Shown piece after piece: positions 38,961 to 48,400 of a DNA stretch of 64,000 nucleotides. The position numbers and the translations under genes were made by a program. Position 1 is the first letter of the stretch. Every line of letters begins with the position of its first letter. The DNA is from JAMXLO01 sp963850535 (GTDB lineage Bacteria; Pseudomonadota; Alphaproteobacteria; Acetobacterales; Acetobacteraceae), in NCBI GenBank assembly GCA_963850535.1, contig CAWKMC010000025.1, positions 122,713-186,712 on the forward strand. Direction: 5' to 3'. The notes beneath the pieces were generated by a model, which did no database searches, was not told the origin of the DNA, and saw only the letters and a list, made by a program, of their open reading frames with translations.

Positions 38961-39842
38961 GATTGTAGCGAGCGATGGCGCGCTGTTGCAGGCGCGCCGG
39001 TCCCGCAAGGACCGCAATCGCTTCGCGATAGATCGCGACCGCTTCTTCGAGTGAGCTGACGTCATCCAGGGCGGTCAGCGCATTGCCAAGATTGGTGCTC
39101 GCCATCGCCCATTCGAGCGGTGTCGCGTCACGCGTATAGACAGCGAGCGCGGCACGGCAGGCGGCGACCGCTTCGGCCAACAAACCGCGGTCTTGGTCCC
39201 GCTCTCCAAGAACGCGCAATGCCTGGCCGAGATTGCTCTGGGTGATCGCCACATCGATCGGGAACTCTGGCGCGAATACTCCTCGAGCGCAGCACGATAA
39301 TGATCGATGGCGTCGCGCAGCGATGCAGTATCACCTGTGCGCTCGCCTTGCAGCGACAGCGCGGCGCCGCAGTTGCGTTGCATGCGCGCCCAATCGGCAG
39401 GTGCCGCCTCGCGCGTATACACACTGGTCGCCAGCCGGTAGCTGTTCAGCGCCGCGTTCAACCAGGCAGGATCGCTGTCGCGTTCGCCCAGCACGACCTG
39501 CGCTGCCCCGAGCAGTGCAACGGTGCGCGCCCAGTCCTCCGGCGTTGCATCGGCGCGGTAGATCTCCAGTGCGTGATCGCAGGCTGTCATCGCCGAGTGC
39601 AGCATCACCGGGTCGTCGATGCGTGCGCCAAGTGCCCGCAATGCTGCGGACAGGCGGCTTTGCGTCTTCGCCCAGTCGAGCGGCGCATCGCTTCGCGGCG
39701 CCAATTTCAGCGCCGCGTTGAAGGCCGAGACCGCGTCTGCGATGCCAGAGATGTCCTCGTTGGCCTCGCCTTCCGACAGCAGGATCTCGGCCTTGGCGAT
39801 CGTCTGCCGCCAAGGCTCGCCGGCAGTCGATCCGCTCATCAT
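38899..39842 (-). CDS. Tetratricopeptide-like repeat protein (frameshifted), about 314 aa
   Basis: Repeats of about 50 residues, each with DWARTVALLGAAQVVLGERD or a variant, followed by AL.AYR.A...Y, resemble the TPR/SEL1-like repeats of large tetratricopeptide proteins. Four to five copies are seen in the first frame (39842 to about 39275) and two more in the next frame (to 38899); a missing base at about 39270-39275 separates them. No signal peptide is seen. It starts over the stop of the carboxymuconolactone-decarboxylase gene (ATGA) and is the last gene of that minus-strand operon, converging on and overlapping the SDR gene. Function unknown. Confidence 0.78.
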
Positions 39843-40231
39843 TTTTCTGCACGCATCTCCGCAAAGGTTTCCTTGGCGACCAGCAGAGACTCGCGGATCA
39901 ACGGTACGCCGACATAGCCGCCGAGGTGCAGCAGCAACTCGACCAGTTCGTCCTCGGTCCAGCCCTGATTGCGCGCCATCCGCAGATGCAGCTTCAGCTC
40001 TGGATCACGTCCGGTGGCTGCGTCCGAGATCACGCAGATCAGCGCGCGCGTCTTCAGGTCCAGGCCAGGCCGCGTCCACAGCGCACCGAAGATCGTCTCC
40101 TGGGTGACCTCGGCAAACTTCGCCATGATCGGGTCTTGGTAGATGGCTTTGTCCATACGCTCGACCGTCGTGTCACCCAGCAGCTTGCGACGCATCTCGC
40201 GGCCCTTCTTGCGCAGTTCGCTCTCTGGCAT
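39839..40231 (-). CDS. Carboxymuconolactone-decarboxylase/AhpD-fold protein, 130 aa
   Basis: A small all-helical protein with LDLKTRALICVISDAATGRDPELKLHLRMARNQGWTEDELVE-type sequence (cut here in parts: LKTRALICVIS, LHLRMARNQGWTEDELVE), which matches the 4-carboxymuconolactone decarboxylase family. The CxxC of AhpD peroxidases is missing, so a decarboxylase-like or other role is more likely. ATG 40231 has AAGGA ten bases upstream; a GTG six codons earlier is possible. It shares a minus-strand operon with the Rieske ferredoxin and amidohydrolase genes and is coupled to the downstream TPR gene. Confidence 0.86.
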   Translation of the reverse strand: MPESELRKKGREMRRKLLGDTTVERMDKAIYQDPIMAKFAEVTQETIFGALWTRPGLDLKTRALICVISDAATGRDPELKLHLRMARNQGWTEDELVELLLHLGGYVGVPLIRESLLVAKETFAEMRAEK

Positions 40232-40265
40232 CGGTTGGTTTCCTTCCACGGCTATTAATTGGGCT

Positions 40266-40329
40266 ATATTGTCACCCCCGCGGAGGCGGGGGTCCAGCGG
40301 CTGGTTCCCGGCTTTCGCCGGGATGACGG
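40266..40329. repeat. Dispersed palindromic repeat between the Rieske and decarboxylase-like genes
   Basis: The block has two hairpins: TCACCCCCGCGGAGGCGGGG on the left, and TTCCCGGCTTTCGCCGGGAT on the right, joined by about 14 bases. This two-armed form resembles a widespread proteobacterial intergenic repeat. It lies inside a minus-strand operon and has no U tract. Confidence 0.72.
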
Positions 40330-40332
40330 GTG

Positions 40333-40746
40333 CTACAGGTCTAGCACGACGTAGTTCTGTTCCACCGCGACCGGCACGGTCTCTGCCACGAACGGACCCT
40401 TTGCCAAGGCCTCGCCTGGCACCACCTCAACGTTGTAGGTGCGCGCCTTCACGCTCTCCGGGTGACACCAAGACTGGCCGGTCTTGATGTCGAACTCCCA
40501 GCCATGCCATGGGCAACGCAGCATCTCGCCGTGGCGTTCCAGCCGGTATTCGCCAGGCCGTTCCGCCGTGAAGCGACCGAGCACGAAGCCGATGCACAAA
40601 GGCGCGCCTTCATGCGGGCAACGGTTGATCAGCGCGTAGAACTCGCCCTTGACGTTGAAGATGCCGATAGAGCGACCTGCAACATCGACGATCTTGCTGG
40701 TGCCCGGCGCGATCTCGCTGACGGGTGCGACAACGTGCCGGGCCAC
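40333..40746 (-). CDS. Rieske [2Fe-2S] ferredoxin-type protein, 137 aa
   Basis: The two halves of the Rieske cluster site are plain: C43-x-H45 in NRCPHEGAP and C78-x-x-H81 in RCPWHGWEF. There is no catalytic iron domain, so it is a ferredoxin component or small Rieske electron carrier and not a full oxygenase. It lies four bases downstream of an amidohydrolase gene in the same operon. No terminal oxygenase or reductase gene is adjacent. Its partner may be an oxygenase elsewhere, or the amidohydrolase-associated pathway may use it in an unknown way. Confidence 0.9.
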   Translation of the reverse strand: MARHVVAPVSEIAPGTSKIVDVAGRSIGIFNVKGEFYALINRCPHEGAPLCIGFVLGRFTAERPGEYRLERHGEMLRCPWHGWEFDIKTGQSWCHPESVKARTYNVEVVPGEALAKGPFVAETVPVAVEQNYVVLDL

Positions 40747-40750
40747 AGGC

Positions 40751-41863
40751 TTACTCCAGGCCGTAGAACGACAGCGCGTTCTCGCGGAACACCATCCGCT
40801 TCTGCTGTTCGGTCAGCGGCGCCTTGAAGGCGTAGCGCGGATCGTCCTGGTCCCAATGCGGATAGTCGGTGGAGAACATGATGCGATCCCAACCGATCCA
40901 CTCGCACGTCGCCAGCAGATCTTCCGGCCGTTCCGGCTCCTCGATCGGCTGCGTCGTCACCCAGATGTTGGAACGGATGTATTCCGACGGCAGCCTCTTC
41001 AGGTGCGGTACTTCCTCGCGCAGGCGCTTGTAGTGCTTGTCGAGCCGCCACGACAGCGATGGTAGCCAGGCGAAGCCGCCTTCGACCAGAGCGACACGCA
41101 GGTTGGGGATGTGCTCGAACACGCCCTCGACGACGAGAGAGGTGACCAGCGCCTCCTTGCTCTGCGGATAGGACGGGTGTTCCTCATGATAGAAGGACGG
41201 CCAGCCACCGCCGGTGGACGGATGCCCGCTGGTGCCGCCGAGGTGCAGCGCGATCGAGAAGCCATTCGCCGCGCAGGCTTCCAGCACTGGCCAGTAGCGG
41301 CGGCGCCCCAGAGGCTCCAGCCCGCGCGGCGGGATCATCACGTGCGTAAAGCGCCGATCGCCGGCGCGCTTCTCGATCTCCTTGATCGCACCCTCGGTGT
41401 ATTCCAGCGGGATCTGCACGCCCGCCTTCAAGCGCGGTTCGCGGTCGCACCAGGCTTGTGCTTCCCACTCATTCGCCGCGGTTGCCATCGCGGCCCCGAA
41501 CTCGACGTTGCGCTCGTCGGAGCCGCGGCCCAGCAACGGCATCATCAATCCATAGGAGACGTTGAACAGATCGAGCAGTTGCGCCTGCATCATCTCCAGA
41601 TCGGAGCCAGGATGCGTGCCATCCTTCGGATAAGAGTCCATGCGCATGCCGGTGAATGGCGACATCCGCGGATAGTGTGGCGCATTGGAGAACGGCGAAC
41701 GCGCGCGACCACCGATCGAGGCCCGGTGCTTGCGCCAGCGCTCGGGCAGGAACTCATCCAGATCGGCGGGCGACTTGATATACGGATGCACATCGCAATC
41801 GACGATGCCGAGTTTGCTCTGCGACGAGATGTCCGGTTGGCGATCGATGACGGCAACGTTCAT
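40751..41863 (-). CDS. Amidohydrolase-2 family protein, 370 aa
   Basis: An ACMSD-like TIM-barrel hydrolase/decarboxylase. The start GIVDCDVHPYIKSP has an aspartate in place of the first histidine of HxH (DxDxH), usual in this COG2159 branch. Later metal/active-site motifs are IALHLGGTSGHP at about 203-214 and IMFSTDYPHWDQDD near residue 330. It is clearly related to the next gene (41880-42947) through DCDVHP/DCDIHP, EGVFEHIPNLRVALVEGG and FSTDYPHW. It shares a minus-strand operon with the Rieske ferredoxin. Substrate unknown. Confidence 0.87.
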   Translation of the reverse strand: MNVAVIDRQPDISSQSKLGIVDCDVHPYIKSPADLDEFLPERWRKHRASIGGRARSPFSNAPHYPRMSPFTGMRMDSYPKDGTHPGSDLEMMQAQLLDLFNVSYGLMMPLLGRGSDERNVEFGAAMATAANEWEAQAWCDREPRLKAGVQIPLEYTEGAIKEIEKRAGDRRFTHVMIPPRGLEPLGRRRYWPVLEACAANGFSIALHLGGTSGHPSTGGGWPSFYHEEHPSYPQSKEALVTSLVVEGVFEHIPNLRVALVEGGFAWLPSLSWRLDKHYKRLREEVPHLKRLPSEYIRSNIWVTTQPIEEPERPEDLLATCEWIGWDRIMFSTDYPHWDQDDPRYAFKAPLTEQQKRMVFRENALSFYGLE

Positions 41864-41879
41864 CAGATGCTCTCCATGT

Positions 41880-42947
41880 TCATGGGGACAATCGGGAATA
41901 GGTCTTCAGTGGATTTTCTACCAGGATCTTTTGCAGCAGGCGTTCGGGCAGGCCATCCGGCAACGCGTCCTTGTCATCGAAGTGCCAGTGCGGATAGTCG
42001 GTCGAGAACAGCAGCATCTCGTCCGAGCCGATCTCGTCGATGATGCGCAGCAACTGCTCGGCTTTCGGCGGCGCGTCGAACGGCTGGATGGTCAGCCGCA
42101 CATGCTCGCGCGCGTAGGCGATGGGCGATTTCTCCAGCCACGGCACCTCCGCGCGCACACCGCGCCAGGTCTTTTCCGCGCGCCACATCCAGCCTGGCAG
42201 CCAGGTCACGCCGGATTCCATCAGCACAACCTTAAGGCGGGGAAATTCGACGAATACGCCTTCGCTGATCAGGCTGTTCAGCACACCGGCGAAACCGGTC
42301 GACCAGGAGACGTAATCTTCCAGGTAATAGGACGGCCAACCGATGTTGGTCGGCGGATGGCGATAGGAACTGCCGGCGTGGATGCCGATCGGCAGGTCCA
42401 GACGCTCGGCGGTGCGATAGATCGGCCAATGAATGCGTCGGCCCAGCGGCAGTTCGCCCATCTCCCACAGCAGCACCTGCACGAACCGCGGATCGGCGGC
42501 GACCCGCTCGATCTCTTTGGCGGCGAGTTCCGGGCTGTGCATCGGCACGACGATCGAGGCGCGCAGCCTGTCGTCCTTCGCCAGCCATTCGGCAGCCAGC
42601 CAGTCATTGATCGCGCGGCACATCGCGGCTGAGAGATCTTCGCTCAACACCGCCTGCGCTCCGTGCAGCACATTGCAGATCGCGTGCTTGGTGCCGAATG
42701 CATCGAGTGCCTGTGAACGCAGCAGGTCGAGGTCCGTGCCGCCGGCACCTTTCGGCGGCTTCCAGTCGGGGCGGCAGTTGATCGGAGCATTCGGCGGAAA
42801 CGCCGATGCAGTGTAGTTGTCGCGCTCCAGCCCGCGCATCAGGATGTGGGAGCGCCAATATTCGTCGAAATACGGCACCAGCACCTGCATGCTCGGCAGG
42901 GCCGGATGAATATCGCAGTCAATTGCGCCGGGCGCGGGGACGCTCAC
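41880..42947 (-). CDS. Amidohydrolase-2 family protein, 355 aa (paralogue of the neighbouring gene)
   Basis: The same family as the adjacent gene: DCDIHPALPS at the start, IGIHAGSSYRHPP at about 195-207, EFPRLKVVLMESGVTWLPGW at about 240-260 and LLFSTDYPHWHFDD near the end. The two proteins are parallel in architecture but far apart in sequence, so they are either an old duplication or partners of one complex. It is the first gene of the minus-strand operon amidohydrolase-amidohydrolase-Rieske-decarboxylase-like-TPR, 16 bases upstream of its paralogue. The start GTG at 42947 is tentative, with GAGGAGCGACC upstream. Confidence 0.87.
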   Translation of the reverse strand: MSVPAPGAIDCDIHPALPSMQVLVPYFDEYWRSHILMRGLERDNYTASAFPPNAPINCRPDWKPPKGAGGTDLDLLRSQALDAFGTKHAICNVLHGAQAVLSEDLSAAMCRAINDWLAAEWLAKDDRLRASIVVPMHSPELAAKEIERVAADPRFVQVLLWEMGELPLGRRIHWPIYRTAERLDLPIGIHAGSSYRHPPTNIGWPSYYLEDYVSWSTGFAGVLNSLISEGVFVEFPRLKVVLMESGVTWLPGWMWRAEKTWRGVRAEVPWLEKSPIAYAREHVRLTIQPFDAPPKAEQLLRIIDEIGSDEMLLFSTDYPHWHFDDKDALPDGLPERLLQKILVENPLKTYSRLSP

Positions 42948-43011
42948 GGGTCGCTCCTCGTTGGTGTGGCAAGGATACTGCCGGGTATGGGGCGGTTCAA
43001 TGGCAGGACGT

Positions 43012-44523
43012 TCACTGTGTGTTTCCCTGCCGCGGACTCAGCCTCGGTGGCAGCAGCAAAGCGAACCCCAGTGCAATCACCGAAAGCACACCTGCCAGCA
43101 CGTAGGTGTTGTGCAGACCGAACGCGACGACATCGGTCAGCCGCGCCAGGTCTGTCGCCGGTAGCGCGTCCCGCTGGGAAGGTTCAAGCAACCGGTCCAC
43201 CATGTTGATCGCCTCTGGCGCCTGGTGCACCAACGTCAGGTTCAGCACTGCGCCAAACGCAGCGGCACCCAGCGACTGACCGACAAAGCGCAGGAACATG
43301 CAGGACGAGGTGGCGGCGCCGCGCTGGTGCCACGGCACTGCCGCCTGGATCGAGACGATGAACGTGGTGTTGCAAAGTCCCATGCCGATACCAATGAGCA
43401 GCGATCCGGTGCTGGCCCAGATCACGCCGCACTCCGGCGTCAGAGTGATCAGCACCAAGCTGCCGGCGATCAGTGCCAGCGTGCCCATGACCGCGGTGAG
43501 GCGATAGGTTGTGCGCACCATCAGCCGGCCACCAAGGAAGCTGGCGATCGCCCAGGTCACCGACATTGCGCCCAGCACCAATCCGCCAGCCAGCGCACTG
43601 TGTCCCATTGCCCCCTGCACGTAGGTCGGCAGAAATGCCGATATGCCGGTCATCACCGCCGAGATGACCGCACCACCGAAGCTCCCGACGGCGATGATAC
43701 GATAGTGCCGCCAAAGCTCGAGCGGCAGCATCGGTTCGGGCGTCGTGGTCTCGTGCACCGCGAGTGCGATCAGCGTGGCGAGGCAGATCGCGCCCGCAAC
43801 GACCAGCGTTCTGGTCGACAGGCTGCCACCCTGCACCAGCACCACCATCAACGCCGTGATCGACAGCATCAGCAGCAGCGATCCGAGGTAATCGATCCGC
43901 CGCGGACGATGGTCCGACGGCTCCCGCAAGAATGCCGCGATCATCGCGATGGCAGCGATGCCGATCGGGATGTTCACCCAGAACACCAATTGCCAGTTGA
44001 CCTGCTCGACGAGAAACGCACCGAACAGTGGCCCCAGCACGGCGGCGACGCCGAACACGCTGGAGACAAGGCCCTGGATGTGTGCCCGCTCGGTCGGCGT
44101 GTAGATGTCGCCGAGGATCGTGGTGGCGATCGGCTGCACGCCGCCGGCACCGAATCCTTGTAACGCGCGGAATACGATCAGCATCACCATGTTGCGCGAA
44201 AAGCCACACAACGTGGAGCCGATCAGGAACAGCCCCGCACCGATGTAGAATACCTTCTTGCGCCCATACATATCGGCGAGCCGGCCATAGACCGGAATGC
44301 TGACCGCCTGCGTCAGCAGATAGACGGCGAACACCCAGGAAAACAGGTTGAATCCACCCAGATCGGCGACGATCGTCGGCATCGCGGTGGCGATGATCGA
44401 ACTCTCAACCGCGGCCATGAAGGTCGCCATCAGGCAGGCGGCCAGCACCAGGGTGCGGCGCACCGACGGTCCTTGCGCAAGGTCAATCGGTGCTGTCTTG
44501 GGGTGGAAGCCCTCGTCGGGCAA
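43012..44523 (-). CDS. MFS transporter, DHA2 (EmrB/QacA) family, 14 TM, 503 aa
   Basis: A 14-helix drug:H+ antiporter. Motif A is seen as GRLADMYGRKKVF (about 78-92), motif B as FRALQGFGAGG, and the family's motif C as LGPLFGAFLVEQVNW. Fourteen hydrophobic segments are countable. It probably exports a toxic intermediate or inhibitor; no HlyD-type partner is adjacent. The start is TTG at 44523 with GAGG seven bases upstream. It is divergent from the hydantoinase operon across 156 bases, so the pair might share control, but no regulator gene is present. Confidence 0.88.
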   Translation of the reverse strand: MPDEGFHPKTAPIDLAQGPSVRRTLVLAACLMATFMAAVESSIIATAMPTIVADLGGFNLFSWVFAVYLLTQAVSIPVYGRLADMYGRKKVFYIGAGLFLIGSTLCGFSRNMVMLIVFRALQGFGAGGVQPIATTILGDIYTPTERAHIQGLVSSVFGVAAVLGPLFGAFLVEQVNWQLVFWVNIPIGIAAIAMIAAFLREPSDHRPRRIDYLGSLLLMLSITALMVVLVQGGSLSTRTLVVAGAICLATLIALAVHETTTPEPMLPLELWRHYRIIAVGSFGGAVISAVMTGISAFLPTYVQGAMGHSALAGGLVLGAMSVTWAIASFLGGRLMVRTTYRLTAVMGTLALIAGSLVLITLTPECGVIWASTGSLLIGIGMGLCNTTFIVSIQAAVPWHQRGAATSSCMFLRFVGQSLGAAAFGAVLNLTLVHQAPEAINMVDRLLEPSQRDALPATDLARLTDVVAFGLHNTYVLAGVLSVIALGFALLLPPRLSPRQGNTQ

Positions 44524-44653
44524 AGGTCGGCCTCGTTATGTTCTGGACGCGCGGCGCGTTCTGTCATCCCTGCTGGCGGGAGGCAACCTGCACGATCGCA
44601 ACGCTGCCGTGCTATCTGCGTGACGAACATGAGGGCATGAAGGGGTAGAGATA

Positions 44654-44683
44654 ATGGCGAAGTCCCGGCGGGCCGGAGCGTGA
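44654..44683 (+). other. Nine-codon mini-ORF or displaced start overlapping hyuA
   Basis: ATG 44654 opens MAKSRRAGA and stops at TGA 44681-44683, overlapping the GTG start of hyuA. It may be a leader peptide. If one base is missing in 44660-44679, it would instead be the true N-terminus of HyuA, in keeping with the other indels in this window. Confidence 0.3.
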
Positions 44684-46722
44684 CTGTCGAAATTGGCGTC
44701 GACATCGGCGGCACCTTCACCGACATCGTCTGCCGCTGCGCCGGCCAGACCATGCAGACGCTGAAGATCCCCACATCACGCGGTGATCCCAGCCAGGCCG
44801 TGCTGAACGCGATCGGCCATCTGGCAACCAGCCTCGGCGTGGCGCCGGGCGATATCGCGCGTTTTCTGCACGGCACAACCATCGCGACCAACGCGGTGCT
44901 GGAACGCAAGGGCGCGAAGATCGGCCTGATCGCCAGCGAGGGATTTCGTGACATCCTGGAGATCGGCTACCAGCTTCGCCAGGATCTGCATCGCATTCTG
45001 CTGGAGCCGGTGACACCGGTGTTCCTGGCCCCCGGTGCGCAGCGCAAGGAGGCGCGCGAGCAGGTCTCGGCCGAAGGCGAGATCATCGTGCCGCTGGATG
45101 AGGCGTCGGTGCGCCAGGCGGTTGACGAACTGGTCGCCGATGGCGTGCAGGCGATTGCGGTTTGCTACCTTTTCTCCTTCCTGCGCCCCGAACACGAGCA
45201 GCGCACGCGTGCGTTGATCGCAGCGGTACATCCCGGAATTGCTGTGTCCCTGTCGAGCGAGGTCGATCCGACGTTTCGCGAATATGAGCGCACCGTGGTT
45301 ACCGCATTCGATGCGTATATGAAGCCGATCGTCGGTCGCTATCTGGAGCGTCTGGAAGATGGCATGCGCACTGCCGGCGTCAGTGCACCATTGCAGATCA
45401 TGCAGTCGCGCGGTGGTCTCGCTGGCACGTCGGTGGCGCGCAAGCGGCCGGTGAGGCTGTTCCTGTCGGGGCCTGCAGCCGGCGTGATCGGCGGCGCAAT
45501 CGTCGGGCGTTCGTCCGGGTGTCGCGACCTGATCACCATCGACGTCGGCGGCACGTCGAGCGACATTGCCCTGGTGGAGGGTGGCGAACCCCTTATCCGC
45601 GCTCAGGGCAATATCGCCGGGTTCCCGGTGCGCGTGCCGATGGTCGATGTGAATGCAATCGGCGCTGGCGGTGGGTCCATCGCCTGGATCGATGGCGCCG
45701 GTGGGTTGCGCGTCGGCCCGCACTCCGCCGGCTCCGAGCCTGGCCCCGCGTGCTACGGACGGGGTGGCGAAGAAGCAACGGTCACTGACGCTTCGGTCGT
45801 ACTCGGCTGGCTCGATCCCGCCTATTTCGCCGGCGGCTCGGTGACGCTTGATCCCACGCTGGCGCACACTGCCATCGAGCATCGCATTGCCCGACCACTC
45901 GGGTTGTCAGTCGAGGAGGCCGCACTGGGAATTCACCGCGTTGTCAACGCGCAGATGGTCGAAGGCATTCGCTTGGTTTCGATCCGTCGTGGCCTCGATC
46001 CGCGTCGCTTCACCTTGGTTGCGTTGGGTGGTGCGGGGCCAATTCATGCAACCGCCCTGGCCGCCGATCTTGGCATCGGCAACGTGCTGATCCCGCGCCA
46101 TCCCGGCGTGCTGTCGGCGGCCGGCCTGCTCGCCGCACCTATCGAGCACGAGGTGGCCGTCGCCTTCCCACGCCCTCTCAAGGGTCTCGATGTCGCCGAT
46201 GTGCATCGCGTGCTGGGCGAGCTGGACCATACGTGCGCCGCACTGATGGCCGAGGAAGCGATCGGCAGCATGCCGACATCGATCCAGTACTCCGCCGATG
46301 TCTGGTACATCGGTCAGTCATATCATATAGAAGTCCCGCTGGCTGCCAGTGCACCGGACGCACTGCACAAGCTCTATCGCGATTTCCTGGTACTGCACGA
46401 TCGTATCTACGGCCATGCCACCGAGCAGCCTGCGGCGATCGTCAACCTCCGTACCGTGCATCGCGCAGGCGGCAGCGATCATCTGGACGAAGGCACCTAT
46501 CGGCCGCTTGACGCCGCCCCCGAGAAGCCACCGCGAGCCGTCTGTGTTGCGGGCGCAAATTCGCCGCTGCCGGCCACCATCTATCACCGGCCTGCGATGC
46601 CGGCCGGGCTTACCTTCAGCGGGCCCGCAATTGTAGAGCAGGATGACACCACCACCCTGGTCGAACCTGGCTGGCGTGGCACAGTATTGGACAATGGCAA
46701 CCTGTTGCTGACGCGAGGCTGA
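44680..46722 (+). CDS. hyuA: Hydantoinase/oxoprolinase family protein, subunit A (HyuA-like), 680 aa
   Basis: An actin-like ATPase-fold subunit: GVDIGGTFTDIV (about 6-17) is the phosphate loop, FLHGTTIATNAVLERKGAKI follows, then DVGGTSSDIALV and GGAGPIHATALA. Together with a HyuB-type subunit such proteins form ATP-dependent N-methylhydantoinases, 5-oxoprolinases or acetone/acetophenone carboxylases; the particular reaction cannot be read. The start is GTG 44680 with GGAG very close upstream. It is followed by hyuB one base after the stop, then an adenine-deaminase-like gene and a Liv system. Plus-strand operon, divergent from the MFS gene. Confidence 0.9.
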   Translation: MTVEIGVDIGGTFTDIVCRCAGQTMQTLKIPTSRGDPSQAVLNAIGHLATSLGVAPGDIARFLHGTTIATNAVLERKGAKIGLIASEGFRDILEIGYQLRQDLHRILLEPVTPVFLAPGAQRKEAREQVSAEGEIIVPLDEASVRQAVDELVADGVQAIAVCYLFSFLRPEHEQRTRALIAAVHPGIAVSLSSEVDPTFREYERTVVTAFDAYMKPIVGRYLERLEDGMRTAGVSAPLQIMQSRGGLAGTSVARKRPVRLFLSGPAAGVIGGAIVGRSSGCRDLITIDVGGTSSDIALVEGGEPLIRAQGNIAGFPVRVPMVDVNAIGAGGGSIAWIDGAGGLRVGPHSAGSEPGPACYGRGGEEATVTDASVVLGWLDPAYFAGGSVTLDPTLAHTAIEHRIARPLGLSVEEAALGIHRVVNAQMVEGIRLVSIRRGLDPRRFTLVALGGAGPIHATALAADLGIGNVLIPRHPGVLSAAGLLAAPIEHEVAVAFPRPLKGLDVADVHRVLGELDHTCAALMAEEAIGSMPTSIQYSADVWYIGQSYHIEVPLAASAPDALHKLYRDFLVLHDRIYGHATEQPAAIVNLRTVHRAGGSDHLDEGTYRPLDAAPEKPPRAVCVAGANSPLPATIYHRPAMPAGLTFSGPAIVEQDDTTTLVEPGWRGTVLDNGNLLLTRG

Positions 46723-46723
46723 G

Positions 46724-48400
46724 ATGGACGTGGACCCGATCACCCTGGAAGTGCTGCGCAACAAACTCGACGGTATCGCCAACGAGATGCAGCTGACGCT
46801 GGTACGCAGCGCGTTTTCAGCCATTGTCAAAGAAGGCCTCGATGCCTCGGCCAGCCTGTTCACGCTGCGCGGCGAGACGCTGGCGCAGGCATTGGCGATC
46901 CCGGTGCATCTCGGCGCGCTGACCCCGATGGTGGGTCGCCTGCTGCAGGACGTGCCGCTGGAGACGATGGGCGAAGGCGACATCTGGATCCTGAATGACA
47001 CGTATATGGGCGGCACGCACCTGCCGGATATCGCCATCATGATGCCGGTGTTCGCCAGCGGCCAGGTGATCGCGATCAGCGCCGCGATGACGCACCATCA
47101 GGACGTCGGCGGGATGGCGCCTGGCTCCACGCCGACCAACGCCACGGAGATTTTCCAGGAAGGCATCCGTATCCCGCTGCTGCAGTTCCGCCACGGTAAG
47201 ACGCTGAACGACACGTTGATAGCGATGCTGCGGCGGAATGTGCGGCTGCCCGACGTGCTGATGGGCGATATCAACGCGCAGGTTGCCGCCTGCACGATCG
47301 GCGCGCGTCGGCTGAGTGAGCTGGCCGGCGGCTTCGGACGCGATGAGCTGCTGGCTTTGTTCGACGAACTGCTGAACCGTGCGGAAACGATGACGCGGCA
47401 GGCGTTGAACACTCTGCGCGCTGGGACGTATCGGCACGTCGACTACCTCGACAATGACGGCATCGAGCTGGACAAGCTGGTGCGGATCGAAGTCGCAGTG
47501 ACCATCGAAAGCGGCCGGATGACGTGCGATTTCACTGGCACGTCGCCGCAGGTGCGCGGGCCGTTCAACTGCATGGCGTCGGGCCCTTATGCCGCTGCGT
47601 GTTTCGCGTTGCGTTCGGTGACCGATCCCGAAGGTCATATCCCCAATAATGGCGGATGCTTCCGGCCGCTCGCGTTTCATCTGCCTGAGGGCAGTCTGGT
47701 CAATCCGCGCGAGCCGGCGCCGACCGGCTGCCGTACCTCCACGATCAAGCGCATCACCACGGCCATTCTGGGTGCCCTACGACAGGCGGCGCCCGATCGC
47801 GTGCCGGCGGACTCTGGCAGCGAGATCGTCATTATGCATTTCGGCGGCCAACGCTCGGATGGGCGTCGCTATGTGACGTCGCAGCTTCTGGTCGCCGGCA
47901 GCGGTGCATCGCCGCATCTGGACGGAGTGGATGTCATCGAGACCGACGCCAGCAACTGCCTGAACGTTCCGGCCGAAGCGCTGATGCTGGATGCCCCCAT
48001 CCGCGTCCATCGCGTTGCGCTGGCGCGCGATTCCGGTGGCCCGGGCACGCATCGTGGCGGTCTCGGCGGTGTATTCGAATATGAACTGCTGGACGGTGAG
48101 GCCACGGTGACCTATCGCGGTGAGCGTCATTTGTGTGAGGCAGATGGCGTCGATGACGGCATGGTGGGCGGACGTGCGACTGCGGTGATCCACCGCACCG
48201 ACGGGCGCGAAGAAGTCATCAAATCGAAGCTCGTATCGACGCTGCGCAAAGGCGATCGCATCGTCATCGCAACCGCCGGTGGCGGCGGCTATGGTTCGCC
48301 GCTGCGGCGCGATCCGACCTTGCTGCAGGCGGATCTGCAGAATGGCAAGGTCAGCCTGGAGGCAGCGCGGGAATATTATGGATATCGCGGCAATGTCTGA
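46724..48400 (+). CDS. hyuB: Hydantoinase B/oxoprolinase family protein (HyuB-like), 558 aa
   Basis: The second subunit of the ATP-dependent hydantoinase/oxoprolinase complex. It shows DPITLEVLRNKLDGIANEM at the start, IWILNDTYMGGTHLPDIAI in the first third, PNNGGCFRPL and GGPGTHRGGLG towards the end. The length of 558 is normal for HyuB. It begins one base after the hyuA stop (46720-46722), so they are translationally coupled. The 3' end overlaps the adenine-deaminase gene by 23 bases. Substrate unknown; hydantoin, 5-oxoproline, ureide or a carboxylation substrate are all possible. Confidence 0.9.
   Translation: MDVDPITLEVLRNKLDGIANEMQLTLVRSAFSAIVKEGLDASASLFTLRGETLAQALAIPVHLGALTPMVGRLLQDVPLETMGEGDIWILNDTYMGGTHLPDIAIMMPVFASGQVIAISAAMTHHQDVGGMAPGSTPTNATEIFQEGIRIPLLQFRHGKTLNDTLIAMLRRNVRLPDVLMGDINAQVAACTIGARRLSELAGGFGRDELLALFDELLNRAETMTRQALNTLRAGTYRHVDYLDNDGIELDKLVRIEVAVTIESGRMTCDFTGTSPQVRGPFNCMASGPYAAACFALRSVTDPEGHIPNNGGCFRPLAFHLPEGSLVNPREPAPTGCRTSTIKRITTAILGALRQAAPDRVPADSGSEIVIMHFGGQRSDGRRYVTSQLLVAGSGASPHLDGVDVIETDASNCLNVPAEALMLDAPIRVHRVALARDSGGPGTHRGGLGGVFEYELLDGEATVTYRGERHLCEADGVDDGMVGGRATAVIHRTDGREEVIKSKLVSTLRKGDRIVIATAGGGGYGSPLRRDPTLLQADLQNGKVSLEAAREYYGYRGNV

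Noticed and set aside
44776..45882. A 368-codon open frame opposite hyuA
   Set aside because: Antisense shadow; the hyuA protein has full family motifs.
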